A stretch of 49,296 nt of DNA from Pseudomonadales bacterium (GCA_023254735.1 JALRKV010000019.1:1-49296), one strand, 5' to 3'; shown: positions 17,911 to 27,491, numbered from the stretch's first letter. The notes: a model not told the origin generated them from the letters alone. Numbers and translations: made by a program.

Positions 17911-17971
17911 TTGTCAGAATTTTGTCATGAATTACCGGGCGTGAATTGCCTACTGACAAACCCTTGTCAGT
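17911..17971. promoter_or_regulatory. TTGTCA-motif array, possible operator
   Basis: TTGTCA occurs at 17911, 17922 and 17964 on the plus strand and at 17954-17959 inverted. The last two form the perfect palindrome ACTGACAA-ACCC-TTGTCAGT (17952-17971). Spacings of 11 and 42 bp are close to whole helical turns. The binding protein is unknown. Confidence 0.4.
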
Positions 17972-18007
17972 TTACATTGTGCTTACGGTTTCTTGACCGC
18001 CGATTTC

Positions 18008-18035
18008 TTGACAATAGTTAGTGCAATGGTATTGT
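18008..18035 (+). promoter_or_regulatory. Candidate sigma-70 promoter for gltBD
   Basis: TTGACA (18008-18013), a 16-bp spacer and TATTGT (18030-18035). It would give a leader of about 290 nt before gltB, containing the 18264-18290 hairpin. The -35 is perfect and the -10 is fair. Confidence 0.4.
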
Positions 18036-18332
18036 TGTCGGCCGTTTCCGTGCTGCTACCAAGCACGCGACCGTGCAAACAGGGACGCTGAGGGCATCAC
18101 AACTTGCCATTACAGCACGAACCAGGCGACCTACCTTGCGTCAGTTCGAGACCTAGCTAAGGCCGCACAATAAGCCGAGAATTAAGCCAAGTTGGCTCAA
18201 CTTATCCGATCCACGATCTCGTGTCGGACGCTTGAGTAACGATGAAAGAAACGCGCTCAGCGCGCTACCGCGAGTTTCAGAACCGGTAGCGAAAAGCGAT
18301 TAACACGCGCAAGAATTTTGAGAGATGTAACC

Positions 18333-21300
18333 ATGAGCAATGACAATCGAGTGCCCTTAACGTTCGGCTTCCCGCCCAAGCAAGGTCTCTACGACCCTGC
18401 CCAGGAGAAGGACTCCTGCGGTGTTGGCTTCGTCGCCAATATTAAAGGTAAACCGAGCCACCAGATTATGCTCGACGCCTACCATCTGAATTCGCGCATG
18501 GATCATCGCGGAGGCTGCGGATTTGAGGCTAACACGGGCGACGGTGCGGGTATTCTCATGGCCCTGCCCCACAGCTTCTTCGGCGACATCGCCGCGAAGG
18601 CGTTTGGCGTAACTCTCCCCGCCGCCGGACAGTATGCTGTAGGCAACATCTTCCTGCCTCAAATCGATGCCGAGCGTGAAGTCTGCCGCACGGCAATTAA
18701 CAACATAATAAAAGAAGAAGGTCAGACGCTCATTGGCTGGCGCGAAGTCCCAACCGATCCGGTCGGTGCTGACGTTGGACCGGCGGCGCTTGCGGCACAG
18801 CCGCGAATAGAGCAGCTCTTCGTAGCGGCCGCTAACGGCCTCAGCCAAGAGGAATTCGAGCGTAAGCTTTATGTCATTCGCAAACGCTTCTCGCACAAAC
18901 TGCGCGGCGATTCGAGTCTCACCGAAGCGAAGCAGCTCTACGCCTGCAGCCTGTCGACCAAGGTTATCGTCTATAAAGGTATGCTCACACCGGGCCAGCT
19001 GTTCCCATTCTATAAAGATCTAATGAGCCCGAAATTCGAAACGCATTTGGCGATGGTCCACTCGCGCTTTAGCACCAACACGTTCCCGTCGTGGGATCGC
19101 GCGCAGCCGAACCGCTTCATGAGTCACAACGGCGAGATCAATACGCTGCGCGGCAACGTGAATGCGATGGTTGCCCGTCAGGGTACCGCGAAGACCGATG
19201 TCTTCGGCGACAAACTCGAATCCCTGTTCCCGGTTATCGACGCCGACTGCAGCGACTCGGGCAGCTTCGATGCCGTGCTCGAATTCATGCTGATGTCGGG
19301 CCGCTCGCTACAAGAGTCGGTAATGATGATGATCCCAGAGGCGTGGCAGTCCGACGTTAATATGGATCAGCAGAAGCGCGACTTCTACGAGTTTAACTCG
19401 GCGATTATGGAACCGTGGGACGGCCCCGCCTCTATCGTGTTCTCGGACGGTCACTATATTGGCGCCGTGCTCGACCGCAACGGCCTGCGCCCTAGCCGTT
19501 ACTATGTCACCAAAGACGACAAGGTGATCATGGCCTCTGAGGTTGGCGTGGTTCATGTCGACCCATCTAATGTTCTACTTAAAGGCCGCCTGCAGCCGGG
19601 CAAGATGTTCCTCATCGATTTCGAACAGGGTCGTCTGATCCCGGACGAAGAACTCAAGCGAGATATCAGCGCTAAGCGACCGTATGGCGACTGGCTCGCT
19701 GAGCAAAAGGTGACGCTGGCGGATATAGCGAAGCCTGACAACATATTGTCGTTAGAAGACGCCGACGGCGAAGATGCTTTGCTGCGACGCATGCAGGCCT
19801 TTGGCTACACCACCGAAACGATGCAGTTTATGCTGATCCCTCTCGTTACCGAGGCGCGCGACCCGCTCGGCTCGATGGGGAACGATTCAGCACTCGCGTG
19901 TTTGTCAGACAAGCCGCGAATGATTTACGACTATTTTAAGCAGCTATTTGCGCAGGTGACCAATCCGCCTATCGACTCGATCCGCGAAGAAGTCGTCATG
20001 TCCCTCGAGTGCTTCATCGGTCCCGAGGGCAACATGCTCGACACGGCGCCCGAGCAGGCGCATCGCCTGAGCCTGAGTCACCCCATTCTGTCGAATAAAG
20101 AACTCGCCGATATTCGCGACCTTGATTCGCACGGGCTGCGCTCGAAAACAATCGACATCACCTTTGCGACCGATTCGGCGAGCGGCTATCTCGATGCGCT
20201 CGATCGCGCGTGTGCCGATGCCGAGCAGGCGATTGCCGAGGGCTTCTCGTTCGTCGTCCTTTCAGACCGAGCAATGTCAGCGCAGCGCATGGCGATAAGC
20301 GCGCTCATCGCCTGTGGCGCCGTGCACCATCACCTCGTGGCCGCGCGCAAGCGTTCGCAGATTGGTATCGTCATCGAGACCGGAGAGGCGCGTGAAGTTC
20401 ATCATTTCTGTCTGTTGACCGGTTACGGCGCCGACGCCATCAACCCTTACCTTGCTTTCGAATCACTCTGGCAAGCGAGCAAGGAAGGCCTGATAGCGAG
20501 CAATGCCGAAAGCGAAGAGGCGCTCGTTTACGGCTATAAGAAGAGCGTCGCCAAAGGCATGCTTAAAGTTATGGCGAAGATGGGCATCTCGACGCTGCAA
20601 TCCTACAAAGGCGCGCAGATCTTCGAAGCGGTCGGCCTCGCGGACGAAATCGTCAATCGCTGTTTCGTCGGCACCGCCAGCCGTGTACAGGGCGTGAAGT
20701 TCCCAGTGCTCATCGAAGAGACTCGCCGACGACATGCGCTAGGTTACCCCCAGCGTGAAAGCCAGCGCATTCCTGCACTCAGCAATCCCGGCGATTTCCA
20801 CTGGCGCTCGGGTGGCGACGCGCATATGTGGAACCCTGATTCCATATTCAATCTGCAGGTTGCCGCGAGAAACAACAACGTACAGGCCTATGCCGCCTTC
20901 GCCAAACACACGAATGAAGAGAGCACGCGGCGCTGCACCTTCAGAGGTTTGCTCAAGTTTAACACCACGGTTGACTCAGCGATTCCACTCGACGAAGTTG
21001 AGCCCGCAAGCGAGATCGTTAAGCGTTTCGCCACGGGTGCGATGAGCCTCGGCTCGATTTCGCAGGAAAGTCACGAGTCTCTCGCAGTCGCGATGAACCG
21101 TATCGGCGGCAAGTCCAATACCGGCGAAGGTGGCGAAGACCCCTATCGCTTCGAACCGATGGACAACGGCGACTCGAAGCGCTCTGCGATCAAACAGGTC
21201 GCCTCAGGCCGATTCGGCGTCACCGCGTGGTATCTCACCAACGCCGACGAACTGCAGATCAAAATCGCGCAGGGCGCAAAACCCGGCGAGGGAGGCGAGC

Positions 21301-22904
21301 TGCCGGGCGGTAAGGTAGATGAGTATATTGCGAGTATTCGCCACTCGACGCCTGGCGTTGGTCTCATAAGCCCACCGCCGCATCACGACATCTATTCGAT
21401 CGAAGACATCGCACAGCTGATTCACGATCTAAAGAACGCCAACCGCGCCGCACGCATCAGCGTGAAGCTCGTTGCCGAGATTGGCGTGGGAACTATCGCC
21501 GCAGGCGTCACCAAAGCGAAGACCGATCACCTTGTCATTGCTGGCCACGACGGCGGCACCGGTGCATCGCCGTTAACGTCTATTAAACACGCGGGGCTGC
21601 CGTGGGAGCTTGGCTTGGCCGAGACCCACCAAACGCTGGTTATGAACAACCTGCGCTCGCGCGTCACGCTGCAGACAGACGGTCAGCTAAAAACCGGCCG
21701 CGACATCGCAATCGCCGCACTGTTGGGTGCCGAAGAATTTGGCTTCGCTACCGCGCCGCTGATTACGCTCGGCTGCATCATGATGCGTAAATGTCACCTC
21801 AACACGTGCCCTGTCGGTATTGCGACGCAGGATCCTGAACTGCGCAAGAAGTTTAAAGGTAAGCCCGAGCACGTCACTAACTACCTATTTATGGTGGCCG
21901 AGGAGATGCGCGAAATCATGGCAAGCCTCGGCATTCGCAACGTCAACGAGATGGTTGGCCGTGTCGACCTGCTTGATATGAATCATGCCATCGATCATTG
22001 GAAAGCGAGCGGCATCGACCTCACATCGATTCTCACGCCAGCCAAAGTAGTGTTTGAGAATACCGGCTTCTACAAGACTATCGAGCAAGACCATGGTCTC
22101 GATAAGGCACTGGACAATGAGCTGATCAAGCTCGCACGCGACGGCATCGAAAACGGCAAAGTCGTTCATATAGAGCACGACGTGGTCAACATTAACCGCG
22201 TGGTAGGCACAATGTTGTCGAACGAGGTTGCTAAGCGCTGGAAGGCCGAGATGCTGCCCGACGATACGATCAACATTAAGCTCAACGGCTCGGCGGGACA
22301 GAGCCTCGGCGCTTGGCTAGCCAAAGGCGTCACGCTTACGGTTGAGGGCGACGCAAATGACTTCGTCGGTAAGGGCCTGTCGGGCGGAAAAATTATTCTC
22401 TATCCACCCAAGCAGAGCACATTCAAAGCCGAGGAGAACATCATCGCAGGTAACGTCAACCTCTATGGCGCGACCGGCGGCGAAGCCTATATTCGCGGAA
22501 TCGTAGCCGAGCGCTTCGCAGTGCGAAACAGCGGCGCGAGCGCGGTAGTCGAAGGTATCGGTGACCACGGCTGTGAGTATATGACGGGTGGGCGAGTTGT
22601 CATCCTTGGCAGCACTGGGCGTAACTTCGGCGCCGGCATGAGTGGCGGTATCGCTTATGTTTGGGATCCCGAGGGCGAATTCCCGAAACAGTGCAATAGC
22701 GAAACCTTCGAACTCGAAGGCGTTGCCGATGCAGCCGACATCGAAGAGCTTCACACGCTCGTTAAAAAGCATTACCTCTATACCGATTCGGCAGTGGCCA
22801 AACGCCTAATGGACGACTGGGACCTCGCGTTAAGCCAGTTCGTCAAGGTAATGCCAACCGACTATAAGCGCGTGCTCGCCGAGCGCGCTGCGACCGCCGC
22901 CTAG
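18333..22904 (+). CDS. gltB: Glutamate synthase (NADPH) large subunit
   Basis: Makes glutamate from glutamine and 2-oxoglutarate with GltD, in the cytoplasm. The 1523-aa protein starts at ATG 18333 (GAGAG about 8 nt upstream) rather than the TTG 15 nt earlier. A 28-residue propeptide precedes the catalytic cysteine in DSCGVGF (Cys29), which becomes the N-terminus of the glutaminase domain (about 29-430). The central and FMN synthase domains follow (GGKSNTGEGGED, GHDGGTGASP). The [3Fe-4S] cluster motif CIMMRKCHLNTC is near residue 1147, and the C-terminal GXGXG-rich helix domain ends the protein. Length agrees with E. coli GltB (1517 aa mature-type). gltD follows after 147 nt. Confidence 0.97.
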   Translation: MSNDNRVPLTFGFPPKQGLYDPAQEKDSCGVGFVANIKGKPSHQIMLDAYHLNSRMDHRGGCGFEANTGDGAGILMALPHSFFGDIAAKAFGVTLPAAGQYAVGNIFLPQIDAEREVCRTAINNIIKEEGQTLIGWREVPTDPVGADVGPAALAAQPRIEQLFVAAANGLSQEEFERKLYVIRKRFSHKLRGDSSLTEAKQLYACSLSTKVIVYKGMLTPGQLFPFYKDLMSPKFETHLAMVHSRFSTNTFPSWDRAQPNRFMSHNGEINTLRGNVNAMVARQGTAKTDVFGDKLESLFPVIDADCSDSGSFDAVLEFMLMSGRSLQESVMMMIPEAWQSDVNMDQQKRDFYEFNSAIMEPWDGPASIVFSDGHYIGAVLDRNGLRPSRYYVTKDDKVIMASEVGVVHVDPSNVLLKGRLQPGKMFLIDFEQGRLIPDEELKRDISAKRPYGDWLAEQKVTLADIAKPDNILSLEDADGEDALLRRMQAFGYTTETMQFMLIPLVTEARDPLGSMGNDSALACLSDKPRMIYDYFKQLFAQVTNPPIDSIREEVVMSLECFIGPEGNMLDTAPEQAHRLSLSHPILSNKELADIRDLDSHGLRSKTIDITFATDSASGYLDALDRACADAEQAIAEGFSFVVLSDRAMSAQRMAISALIACGAVHHHLVAARKRSQIGIVIETGEAREVHHFCLLTGYGADAINPYLAFESLWQASKEGLIASNAESEEALVYGYKKSVAKGMLKVMAKMGISTLQSYKGAQIFEAVGLADEIVNRCFVGTASRVQGVKFPVLIEETRRRHALGYPQRESQRIPALSNPGDFHWRSGGDAHMWNPDSIFNLQVAARNNNVQAYAAFAKHTNEESTRRCTFRGLLKFNTTVDSAIPLDEVEPASEIVKRFATGAMSLGSISQESHESLAVAMNRIGGKSNTGEGGEDPYRFEPMDNGDSKRSAIKQVASGRFGVTAWYLTNADELQIKIAQGAKPGEGGELPGGKVDEYIASIRHSTPGVGLISPPPHHDIYSIEDIAQLIHDLKNANRAARISVKLVAEIGVGTIAAGVTKAKTDHLVIAGHDGGTGASPLTSIKHAGLPWELGLAETHQTLVMNNLRSRVTLQTDGQLKTGRDIAIAALLGAEEFGFATAPLITLGCIMMRKCHLNTCPVGIATQDPELRKKFKGKPEHVTNYLFMVAEEMREIMASLGIRNVNEMVGRVDLLDMNHAIDHWKASGIDLTSILTPAKVVFENTGFYKTIEQDHGLDKALDNELIKLARDGIENGKVVHIEHDVVNINRVVGTMLSNEVAKRWKAEMLPDDTINIKLNGSAGQSLGAWLAKGVTLTVEGDANDFVGKGLSGGKIILYPPKQSTFKAEENIIAGNVNLYGATGGEAYIRGIVAERFAVRNSGASAVVEGIGDHGCEYMTGGRVVILGSTGRNFGAGMSGGIAYVWDPEGEFPKQCNSETFELEGVADAADIEELHTLVKKHYLYTDSAVAKRLMDDWDLALSQFVKVMPTDYKRVLAERAATAA

Positions 22905-22928
22905 GGCAGGTTGCTTGAAGAAAACTGA

Positions 22929-22989
22929 AGCGCCTCTTAACTCGTTTTAACTCGTTTACTCAGAGTATGCAGACGAGTTTAGAGGTGCT
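22929..22989 (+). promoter_or_regulatory. Strong gltB-gltD intercistronic hairpin
   Basis: Arms 22929-22945 and 22973-22989 pair at 16 of 17 positions (one G-U, one mismatch) with a 28-nt loop. TAACTCGTTT is repeated in tandem at the base of the left arm and in the loop, so two pairings of the right arm are possible. No T-tract follows, which argues for RNA processing or stability rather than termination. Confidence 0.55.
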
Positions 22990-23051
22990 CTGAAACAGAC
23001 AAGGTTTAAGCGTAGGCGTCTTGCGAGTTGCCTGCTAGCGAAGGAAAGAAC

Positions 23052-24488
23052 ATGGGAAAGCCAACCGGATTTAAAGAGTTTACACGTCAGACTGTGCCCT
23101 ATCGTAACGCGATGGAGCGGTTAATCGACTACAAAGAAATCTACACCGCGCCCGAAGACGACGCGCTAAGAACGCAGGGTGCGCGCTGCATGGACTGCGG
23201 AGTGCCTTTCTGTCAGTCCGAGAATGGCTGTCCTGTGTATAATTTGATTCCAGAGTGGAACGACCTCGTTTACAACGGGCGCTGGGAAGAGGCGCTCGAG
23301 CGTCTGCACAAAACCAATAATTTCCCGGAATTTACTGGCCGCGTATGCCCAGCGCCTTGCGAAGGTTCTTGCGTGCTCGGCTCAACCGAGCCACCGGTCA
23401 CGATCAAGAATATCGAGAACGCAATCATCGACAAAGGCTTCGAGAACGGTTGGGTTGTGCCCAAGCCGCCGGTCTCGCGCAGCGGCAAAACGGTCGCCGT
23501 CGTCGGCTCCGGCCCTGCGGGACTCGCGGCTGCAGCACAGTTAAACCAAGCCGGTCATAGCGTAACGGTTTACGAGCGCGACGATCGCATTGGCGGCTTG
23601 CTCATGTATGGCATACCAAACATGAAGCTCGAGAAAGACATTGTTGACCGCCGGGTTAATATTTTGCGCGAAGAGGGTATCGAGTTCGTTACCGGCGCTG
23701 ACATAGGCGGCAAAGGTGAGAACGGCATCGGCATAGACAAACTAGTTGCCGACAACGACGCCGTGCTGCTCGCCACCGGCGCCACGACGCCTCGTGACCT
23801 CCCAATTCCTAACCGCGAGGGAACCGGAATCCATTTCGCGATGGAATTTTTGAAGAAGAACACTGCTAGCCTCCTGGACTCGCAGCTCGAAAACGGAAAC
23901 TATATTTCTGCCAAAGGTAAAAAGGTAATCGTCATCGGCGGTGGCGATACCGGCACCGACTGCATCGGCACGTCTCTTCGTCACGGCTGCGAGTCTCTCG
24001 TCAACTTCGAAATCATGCCAAAGCCACCGATCGAGCGCGCTGACGATAATCCTTGGCCACTGTGGCCAAAAATCTACCGCGTAGACTACGGCCACGAAGA
24101 GGCGGCGAAAAAATTCGGCGAAGACCCGCGCGTCTACTCAGTTTCGGGCAAAGAGTTTGTCCGCGACGAAGACGGCACGCTGCTCGGCATCAACACGGTG
24201 AATGTAGACAGCAACTTCAAAGAGATTCCGGGTAGCGTACGCTTTTGGGAAGCGGATCTGATCCTTCTCTCGATGGGCTTCCTTGGGCCTGAGCATTACG
24301 TAAGCGAGGCACTGGGCTTAGAGCTCGACGGCCGCTCCAACTACAAAGCCGAGTATGAAGAATTTGAAACCTCGAGCCCCAAAGTCTTTGCGGCCGGCGA
24401 CTGTCGCCGCGGTCAATCGCTCGTCGTACGCGCGATCGATGAGGGACGCAAAGTGGCGGCGAAGATCGATGAGTATTTGAGCGTTTAG
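23052..24488 (+). CDS. gltD: Glutamate synthase small subunit
   Basis: Takes electrons from NADPH through FAD and iron-sulfur clusters to GltB. The 478-aa protein begins at ATG 23052, with GAAGGAAAG just upstream; an earlier TTG at 23028 has no such site. Cysteine groups [12 protein letters not shown] and CPAPCEGSC bind the [4Fe-4S] clusters. The FAD Rossmann motif [12 protein letters not shown] and the NADPH motif [11 protein letters not shown] follow, and the C-terminal [13 protein letters not shown] is typical. It lies downstream of gltB in the usual order. Beyond it, a minus-strand gene ends 13 nt away. Confidence 0.97.
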   Translation: MGKPTGFKEFTRQTVPYRNAMERLIDYKEIYTAPEDDALRTQGARCMDCGVPFCQSENGCPVYNLIPEWNDLVYNGRWEEALERLHKTNNFPEFTGRVCPAPCEGSCVLGSTEPPVTIKNIENAIIDKGFENGWVVPKPPVSRSGKTVAVVGSGPAGLAAAAQLNQAGHSVTVYERDDRIGGLLMYGIPNMKLEKDIVDRRVNILREEGIEFVTGADIGGKGENGIGIDKLVADNDAVLLATGATTPRDLPIPNREGTGIHFAMEFLKKNTASLLDSQLENGNYISAKGKKVIVIGGGDTGTDCIGTSLRHGCESLVNFEIMPKPPIERADDNPWPLWPKIYRVDYGHEEAAKKFGEDPRVYSVSGKEFVRDEDGTLLGINTVNVDSNFKEIPGSVRFWEADLILLSMGFLGPEHYVSEALGLELDGRSNYKAEYEEFETSSPKVFAAGDCRRGQSLVVRAIDEGRKVAAKIDEYLSV

Positions 24489-24501
24489 GCGGCGACGCAT
24501 G

Positions 24502-24810
24502 TCAGCCGCCATTTCCCGACTCACCACAGTGCACGCAGCGTTTGGTAAACAGACTCAGCAGAATGCTCTTCACAAAAAATTGCTCGCCGCAGCTTGGACA
24601 GCGTCGGCGCACCATGTCGATGGCAAACAATGAATAAAGGGCAATATATACCCACATGAACGCACCTACCTCGCGACCGTTGCTCAGCAGCGCCCACACC
24701 GCGGCGATATAAAGCGGCAGGGTTAGAAAACAAACGAGCAGCCTAGTTCGAGACCGTAAAAGTACTTTAACGGCGCGGGCGACCGGCGTCTCTTCGACTT
24801 GCCCTTCCAT
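24502..24810 (-). CDS. Small zinc-ribbon membrane protein
   Basis: A 102-aa protein with two hydrophobic helices (about 24-43 and 48-66) followed by a cytoplasmic-looking tail containing CPSCGEQFF and, about 20 residues later, KRCVHCGESG. The four cysteines form a zinc-ribbon or rubredoxin-like knuckle pair. AGGAGAGGAAC precedes the ATG. The gene lies 23 nt after an ABC exporter gene on the same strand, so it is probably translated from the same message. I do not recognise a named family. It may sense or stabilise the transporter, which is speculation. Confidence 0.72.
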   Translation of the reverse strand: MEGQVEETPVARAVKVLLRSRTRLLVCFLTLPLYIAAVWALLSNGREVGAFMWVYIALYSLFAIDMVRRRCPSCGEQFFVKSILLSLFTKRCVHCGESGNGG

Positions 24811-24833
24811 AGTTCCTCTCCTGTTTTTTATCG

Positions 24834-26666
24834 CTACTGGTAACCTTCGGCCTGCAGTCTAAACAATGTAGCGTACTGTCCACCGAGTTCTAGCAACGCT
24901 TCGTGACTACCCTGTTCCATTATCCGTGCTTTCTCGAGCACGATTATATGGTCAGCGCGGCGTACCGTAGAGAATCGGTGCGAGATAATGATCGAGATTC
25001 GATTCGCGGTAAGCTCGGCAAAATGCGCAAAAATATCCGCCTCGGCCTTCGCATCAATGGCCGCGGTTGGCTCGTCGAGAATGAGTATGTCGGCCTTATT
25101 GCGCATAAAGGCGCGCGACAGTGCCACTTTTTGCCATTGACCGCCCGACAGCTCTTTGCCGTCTTTAAACCACGTGCCCAGCTGGGTCTTGTAACCACTC
25201 GGCAAATCGCGGACGAACTCGTCGGCCATGCCTTTTTTCGCCGCGATTTCGATTTCATCCTCGGAATCCAAATTATCGGCGTCTCCGATGCCAATATTCT
25301 CACCGACGATTAACTGATAGCGCGCGAAGTCTTGAAAAATCACGCCGATTTTGCGGCGAAGCGTGTCGATGTCCCAGTCTTGAAGCGGCAGACCCTCGAG
25401 CAGAATCTGGCCCTGCGTTGGCGTGTAGAGCCGCGTGAGAAGTTTTATCAACGTCGTTTTTCCGCTGCCATTTTCGCCCACTATCGCGAGGCTCTCGCCG
25501 GGAGTGATGTGCAGACTGACATTGTCGAGCGCTGGCACGTCGCTACCGGGATAGAAGAAACTAACGTTCTCGAAGCGAATCCCGTCTTCGGGCATGGGTC
25601 CGGCAAGCATAGTGCCGCTCTGTTCCGGCACCTCGTGGTCGAGGTATTCGGTGAGATTAGACAGATAAAGATTGTCTTCATACATGCCGTTAACCGAAGT
25701 CAGGCTACTGGTTACCGCGCCCTGCCCGAGTCGAAACTGGGCGATATACATCGTCATTTGCCCGATAGTAATTGCGCCGGCAATCGCGGCGAAACCGACC
25801 CAGCCATAGGCAAAATAGAACGCGCCGCTGGCGATAATGCCGAGACCGTAGCCCCAAACCCCGCGCCGCAGTACGAGGCTGCGATCTTCTTTATAGATCG
25901 CGAGAAAAATATCGATATAGCGCTGAAGGAAGAGTTTGCCTAGTTGCAAAAGCTTCACCTCTTTCACGCCATCCTCGCGTGTCAGAACCATCTCGAGATA
26001 GATCTGCATGCGACGCTCCGCCGAGCGCCTTTTGTTGACTCGAAATGCCTCGCCCGAAAATTTTGCCTCGGCAATAAAGGCAGGCACACCGGCGATACTC
26101 AGGAGCAGTACCGCATAGGGAGAAAACTGAAAAAGAAAGGCACCAATCGCAACAAGCGAGATCACGTTGCGGAGGAGATCGAAGGTTTTTGTTACTAGAC
26201 TTAACGGTCTTGAACTCGCCTCGCGCCGCGCGCGAACTAACTTGTCGTAGTATTCGGCGTCTTCGAAATGCGCAAGCTCAAGCGTGAGCGCCTTTTCTAG
26301 GATCATGACATTAATTTTGTTACCGAGCAGAACACGAAGCACCGCTTGGCATACCGTGTTGGCTTGCTGTGCTGCTGTCATAAGCAGCACCAATCCTACT
26401 TCGATAAAAACGAAGGTAAGCGCTTCGCTTTTCGCAGTCTCGGCCGCGTCTCCGGTCGACCCCAAGGCTCCAGCGACGGCATCGACAAAAAGACCGCCCA
26501 CCGACGCGATCGCTGCTGGTAGCAGACCAACAATCAGCGTCGTTAACGCCATGGTAATCATTAAGGGCGCGCTAGTGTCCCAAACGATGCGCATGGCGAC
26601 TGCACTGTAGCGGAACACGCCTAAAAAACGTGAAACGGCACCATTACTGCTTTTTTCTGTAGTCAT
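24834..26666 (-). CDS. ABC exporter, fused permease and ATPase (ABCB type)
   Basis: A 610-aa half-transporter that would dimerise in the inner membrane and export an unknown substrate. The transmembrane domain (about 30-320) has six predicted helices. The ATPase domain shows Walker A GENGSGKT (397-404), Q-loop VIFQDFARY, signature LSGGQ (506-510) and Walker B ILILDEP (527-533), with an SHR switch histidine after it. There is no N-terminal C39 peptidase domain. EIAAKKGMADEF and the FQDFARY pattern resemble transporters found near peptide or antibiotic genes, but no biosynthetic cluster is visible. The zinc-ribbon protein gene follows closely. Confidence 0.9.
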   Translation of the reverse strand: MTTEKSSNGAVSRFLGVFRYSAVAMRIVWDTSAPLMITMALTTLIVGLLPAAIASVGGLFVDAVAGALGSTGDAAETAKSEALTFVFIEVGLVLLMTAAQQANTVCQAVLRVLLGNKINVMILEKALTLELAHFEDAEYYDKLVRARREASSRPLSLVTKTFDLLRNVISLVAIGAFLFQFSPYAVLLLSIAGVPAFIAEAKFSGEAFRVNKRRSAERRMQIYLEMVLTREDGVKEVKLLQLGKLFLQRYIDIFLAIYKEDRSLVLRRGVWGYGLGIIASGAFYFAYGWVGFAAIAGAITIGQMTMYIAQFRLGQGAVTSSLTSVNGMYEDNLYLSNLTEYLDHEVPEQSGTMLAGPMPEDGIRFENVSFFYPGSDVPALDNVSLHITPGESLAIVGENGSGKTTLIKLLTRLYTPTQGQILLEGLPLQDWDIDTLRRKIGVIFQDFARYQLIVGENIGIGDADNLDSEDEIEIAAKKGMADEFVRDLPSGYKTQLGTWFKDGKELSGGQWQKVALSRAFMRNKADILILDEPTAAIDAKAEADIFAHFAELTANRISIIISHRFSTVRRADHIIVLEKARIMEQGSHEALLELGGQYATLFRLQAEGYQ

Positions 26667-26726
26667 ATTTCTTTAAATCTACTGCCGGCCTCATCGAGGC
26701 CCTGCTTGAGTGTCGAACTAAAATAA

Positions 26727-26755
26727 AAAGGGCCCCGTGATTAGCGAAGCCCTTT
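26727..26755 (-). terminator. Rho-independent terminator of the methyltransferase gene
   Basis: On the minus strand AAAGGGC (26755-26749) pairs with GCCCTTT (26733-26727), followed by TTATTTTAG. It lies 28 nt past the stop codon of the 26784-27491 gene and separates it from the ABC exporter. Confidence 0.75.
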
Positions 26756-26783
26756 ACAGTCGTCACGCGAATTGATGAGGCGA

Positions 26784-27491
26784 TTAAAGCTTCATGAATT
26801 TAAGCACGATTCGGTCAGTGTTGCGGCCAAGCGACGGATCGAAGGGCCCTACCGAATGATCGTCTGCGTCGTTGTTAAGCACGTCACTCGCGCCAACGAG
26901 TGCAAAACCCGACGCGAGCACGGCCTTCACTGCGTCGTCGAAGGCGATGCGGTGGAGCGACTGATTATCTGCACCCGGTGTTCCTTCATGATCGATAATC
27001 CCAAGAACGCCGCCCTGTTTTAACGCCGCCATCGTCGCTTTTAGTAGCTCCTGTGCAGCAGCGGGGTTCGAATTGTGAAAATCATGAAAGTTTAACGCCG
27101 TTAGTGCGAAATCGACTGTGCCTGCGGGAATTGCGGACACTTCCCCATCCCAAGGCTCAACATTAGCCAGACGAGCGGCTCGCGCGGCGGCGGCCTCGGC
27201 GCTGCGCCCTCCCGGCCGGTTCTGCATATAGACCTTTCCATCTGAGCCCACTGCATAGGACAGCACTTCGGTATACCAGCCGGCCGAGGCGTTTATATCT
27301 AATACTGTCATCCCCGGCTCGACACCCATAAAGTCGAGGACCGCAGGGGCTTTTCTACTCGCGTCGCGCTCTTTGTCCGCAGCGGGCCTGTCTGGATTAG
27401 CCATCGCGCGTTCGAGAGCCGCCATGTCTAGCGCCGAGACGGCACCACTCATGAGGCTTAACAAACTAATCATCGTCAATACTTTCTTCAT
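26784..27491 (-). CDS. Secreted methyltransferase-like protein (COG4798 type)
   Basis: A 235-aa protein with a signal peptide (about 1-20, ending VSA-L) and a class I methyltransferase-like fold. The SAM-binding region is VEPGMTVLDINASAGWYTEVL; the usual glycine-rich D-x-G-x-G reads DINASAG, a relaxed form shared by this family of exported methyltransferase homologues. ALTALNFHDF and GGVLGIIDHEG match later core motifs. GGGAG precedes the ATG. Because SAM is not known to be available in the periplasm, either it is active inside before export or it has lost catalysis. It is a single-gene unit with its own terminator. Confidence 0.78.
   Translation of the reverse strand: MKKVLTMISLLSLMSGAVSALDMAALERAMANPDRPAADKERDASRKAPAVLDFMGVEPGMTVLDINASAGWYTEVLSYAVGSDGKVYMQNRPGGRSAEAAAARAARLANVEPWDGEVSAIPAGTVDFALTALNFHDFHNSNPAAAQELLKATMAALKQGGVLGIIDHEGTPGADNQSLHRIAFDDAVKAVLASGFALVGASDVLNNDADDHSVGPFDPSLGRNTDRIVLKFMKL

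Larger units (their letters stand above)
17625..18332. other. 708-bp regulatory region between Mo-hydroxylase operon and gltB
   Basis: No convincing gene is visible here; the plus-strand reading frame at 17659-18021 lacks a ribosome site and shows no recognisable domain. The region holds a hairpin followed by eight T (17818-17867), an array of TTGTCA motifs (17911-17971), a possible promoter (18008-18035) and a 7-bp-arm hairpin GCTACCG/CGGTAGC (18264-18290) about 43 nt ahead of gltB. The 10-mer TAGGTTCACG occurs at 17616-17625, over the small-subunit start, and again at 17849-17858. Confidence 0.6.

Noticed and set aside
17659..18021. Plus-strand 120-aa reading frame before gltB
   Set aside because: No ribosome site, no domain, and its frame runs across the operator-like motifs and T-run; probably non-coding.
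18092..18107. Sigma-54-like GG...GC element upstream of gltB
   Set aside because: The spacing between GG and GC is 11 rather than the required 10, and flanking bases do not match TGGCAC/TTGCA.
18180..18332. Glutamine-type riboswitch in the gltB leader
   Set aside because: Hairpins are present but I cannot see the conserved core of glnA or other known glutamine riboswitches.
18318..18332. TTG start for gltB
   Set aside because: ATG at 18333 has a better-placed ribosome site and gives a normal propeptide length.
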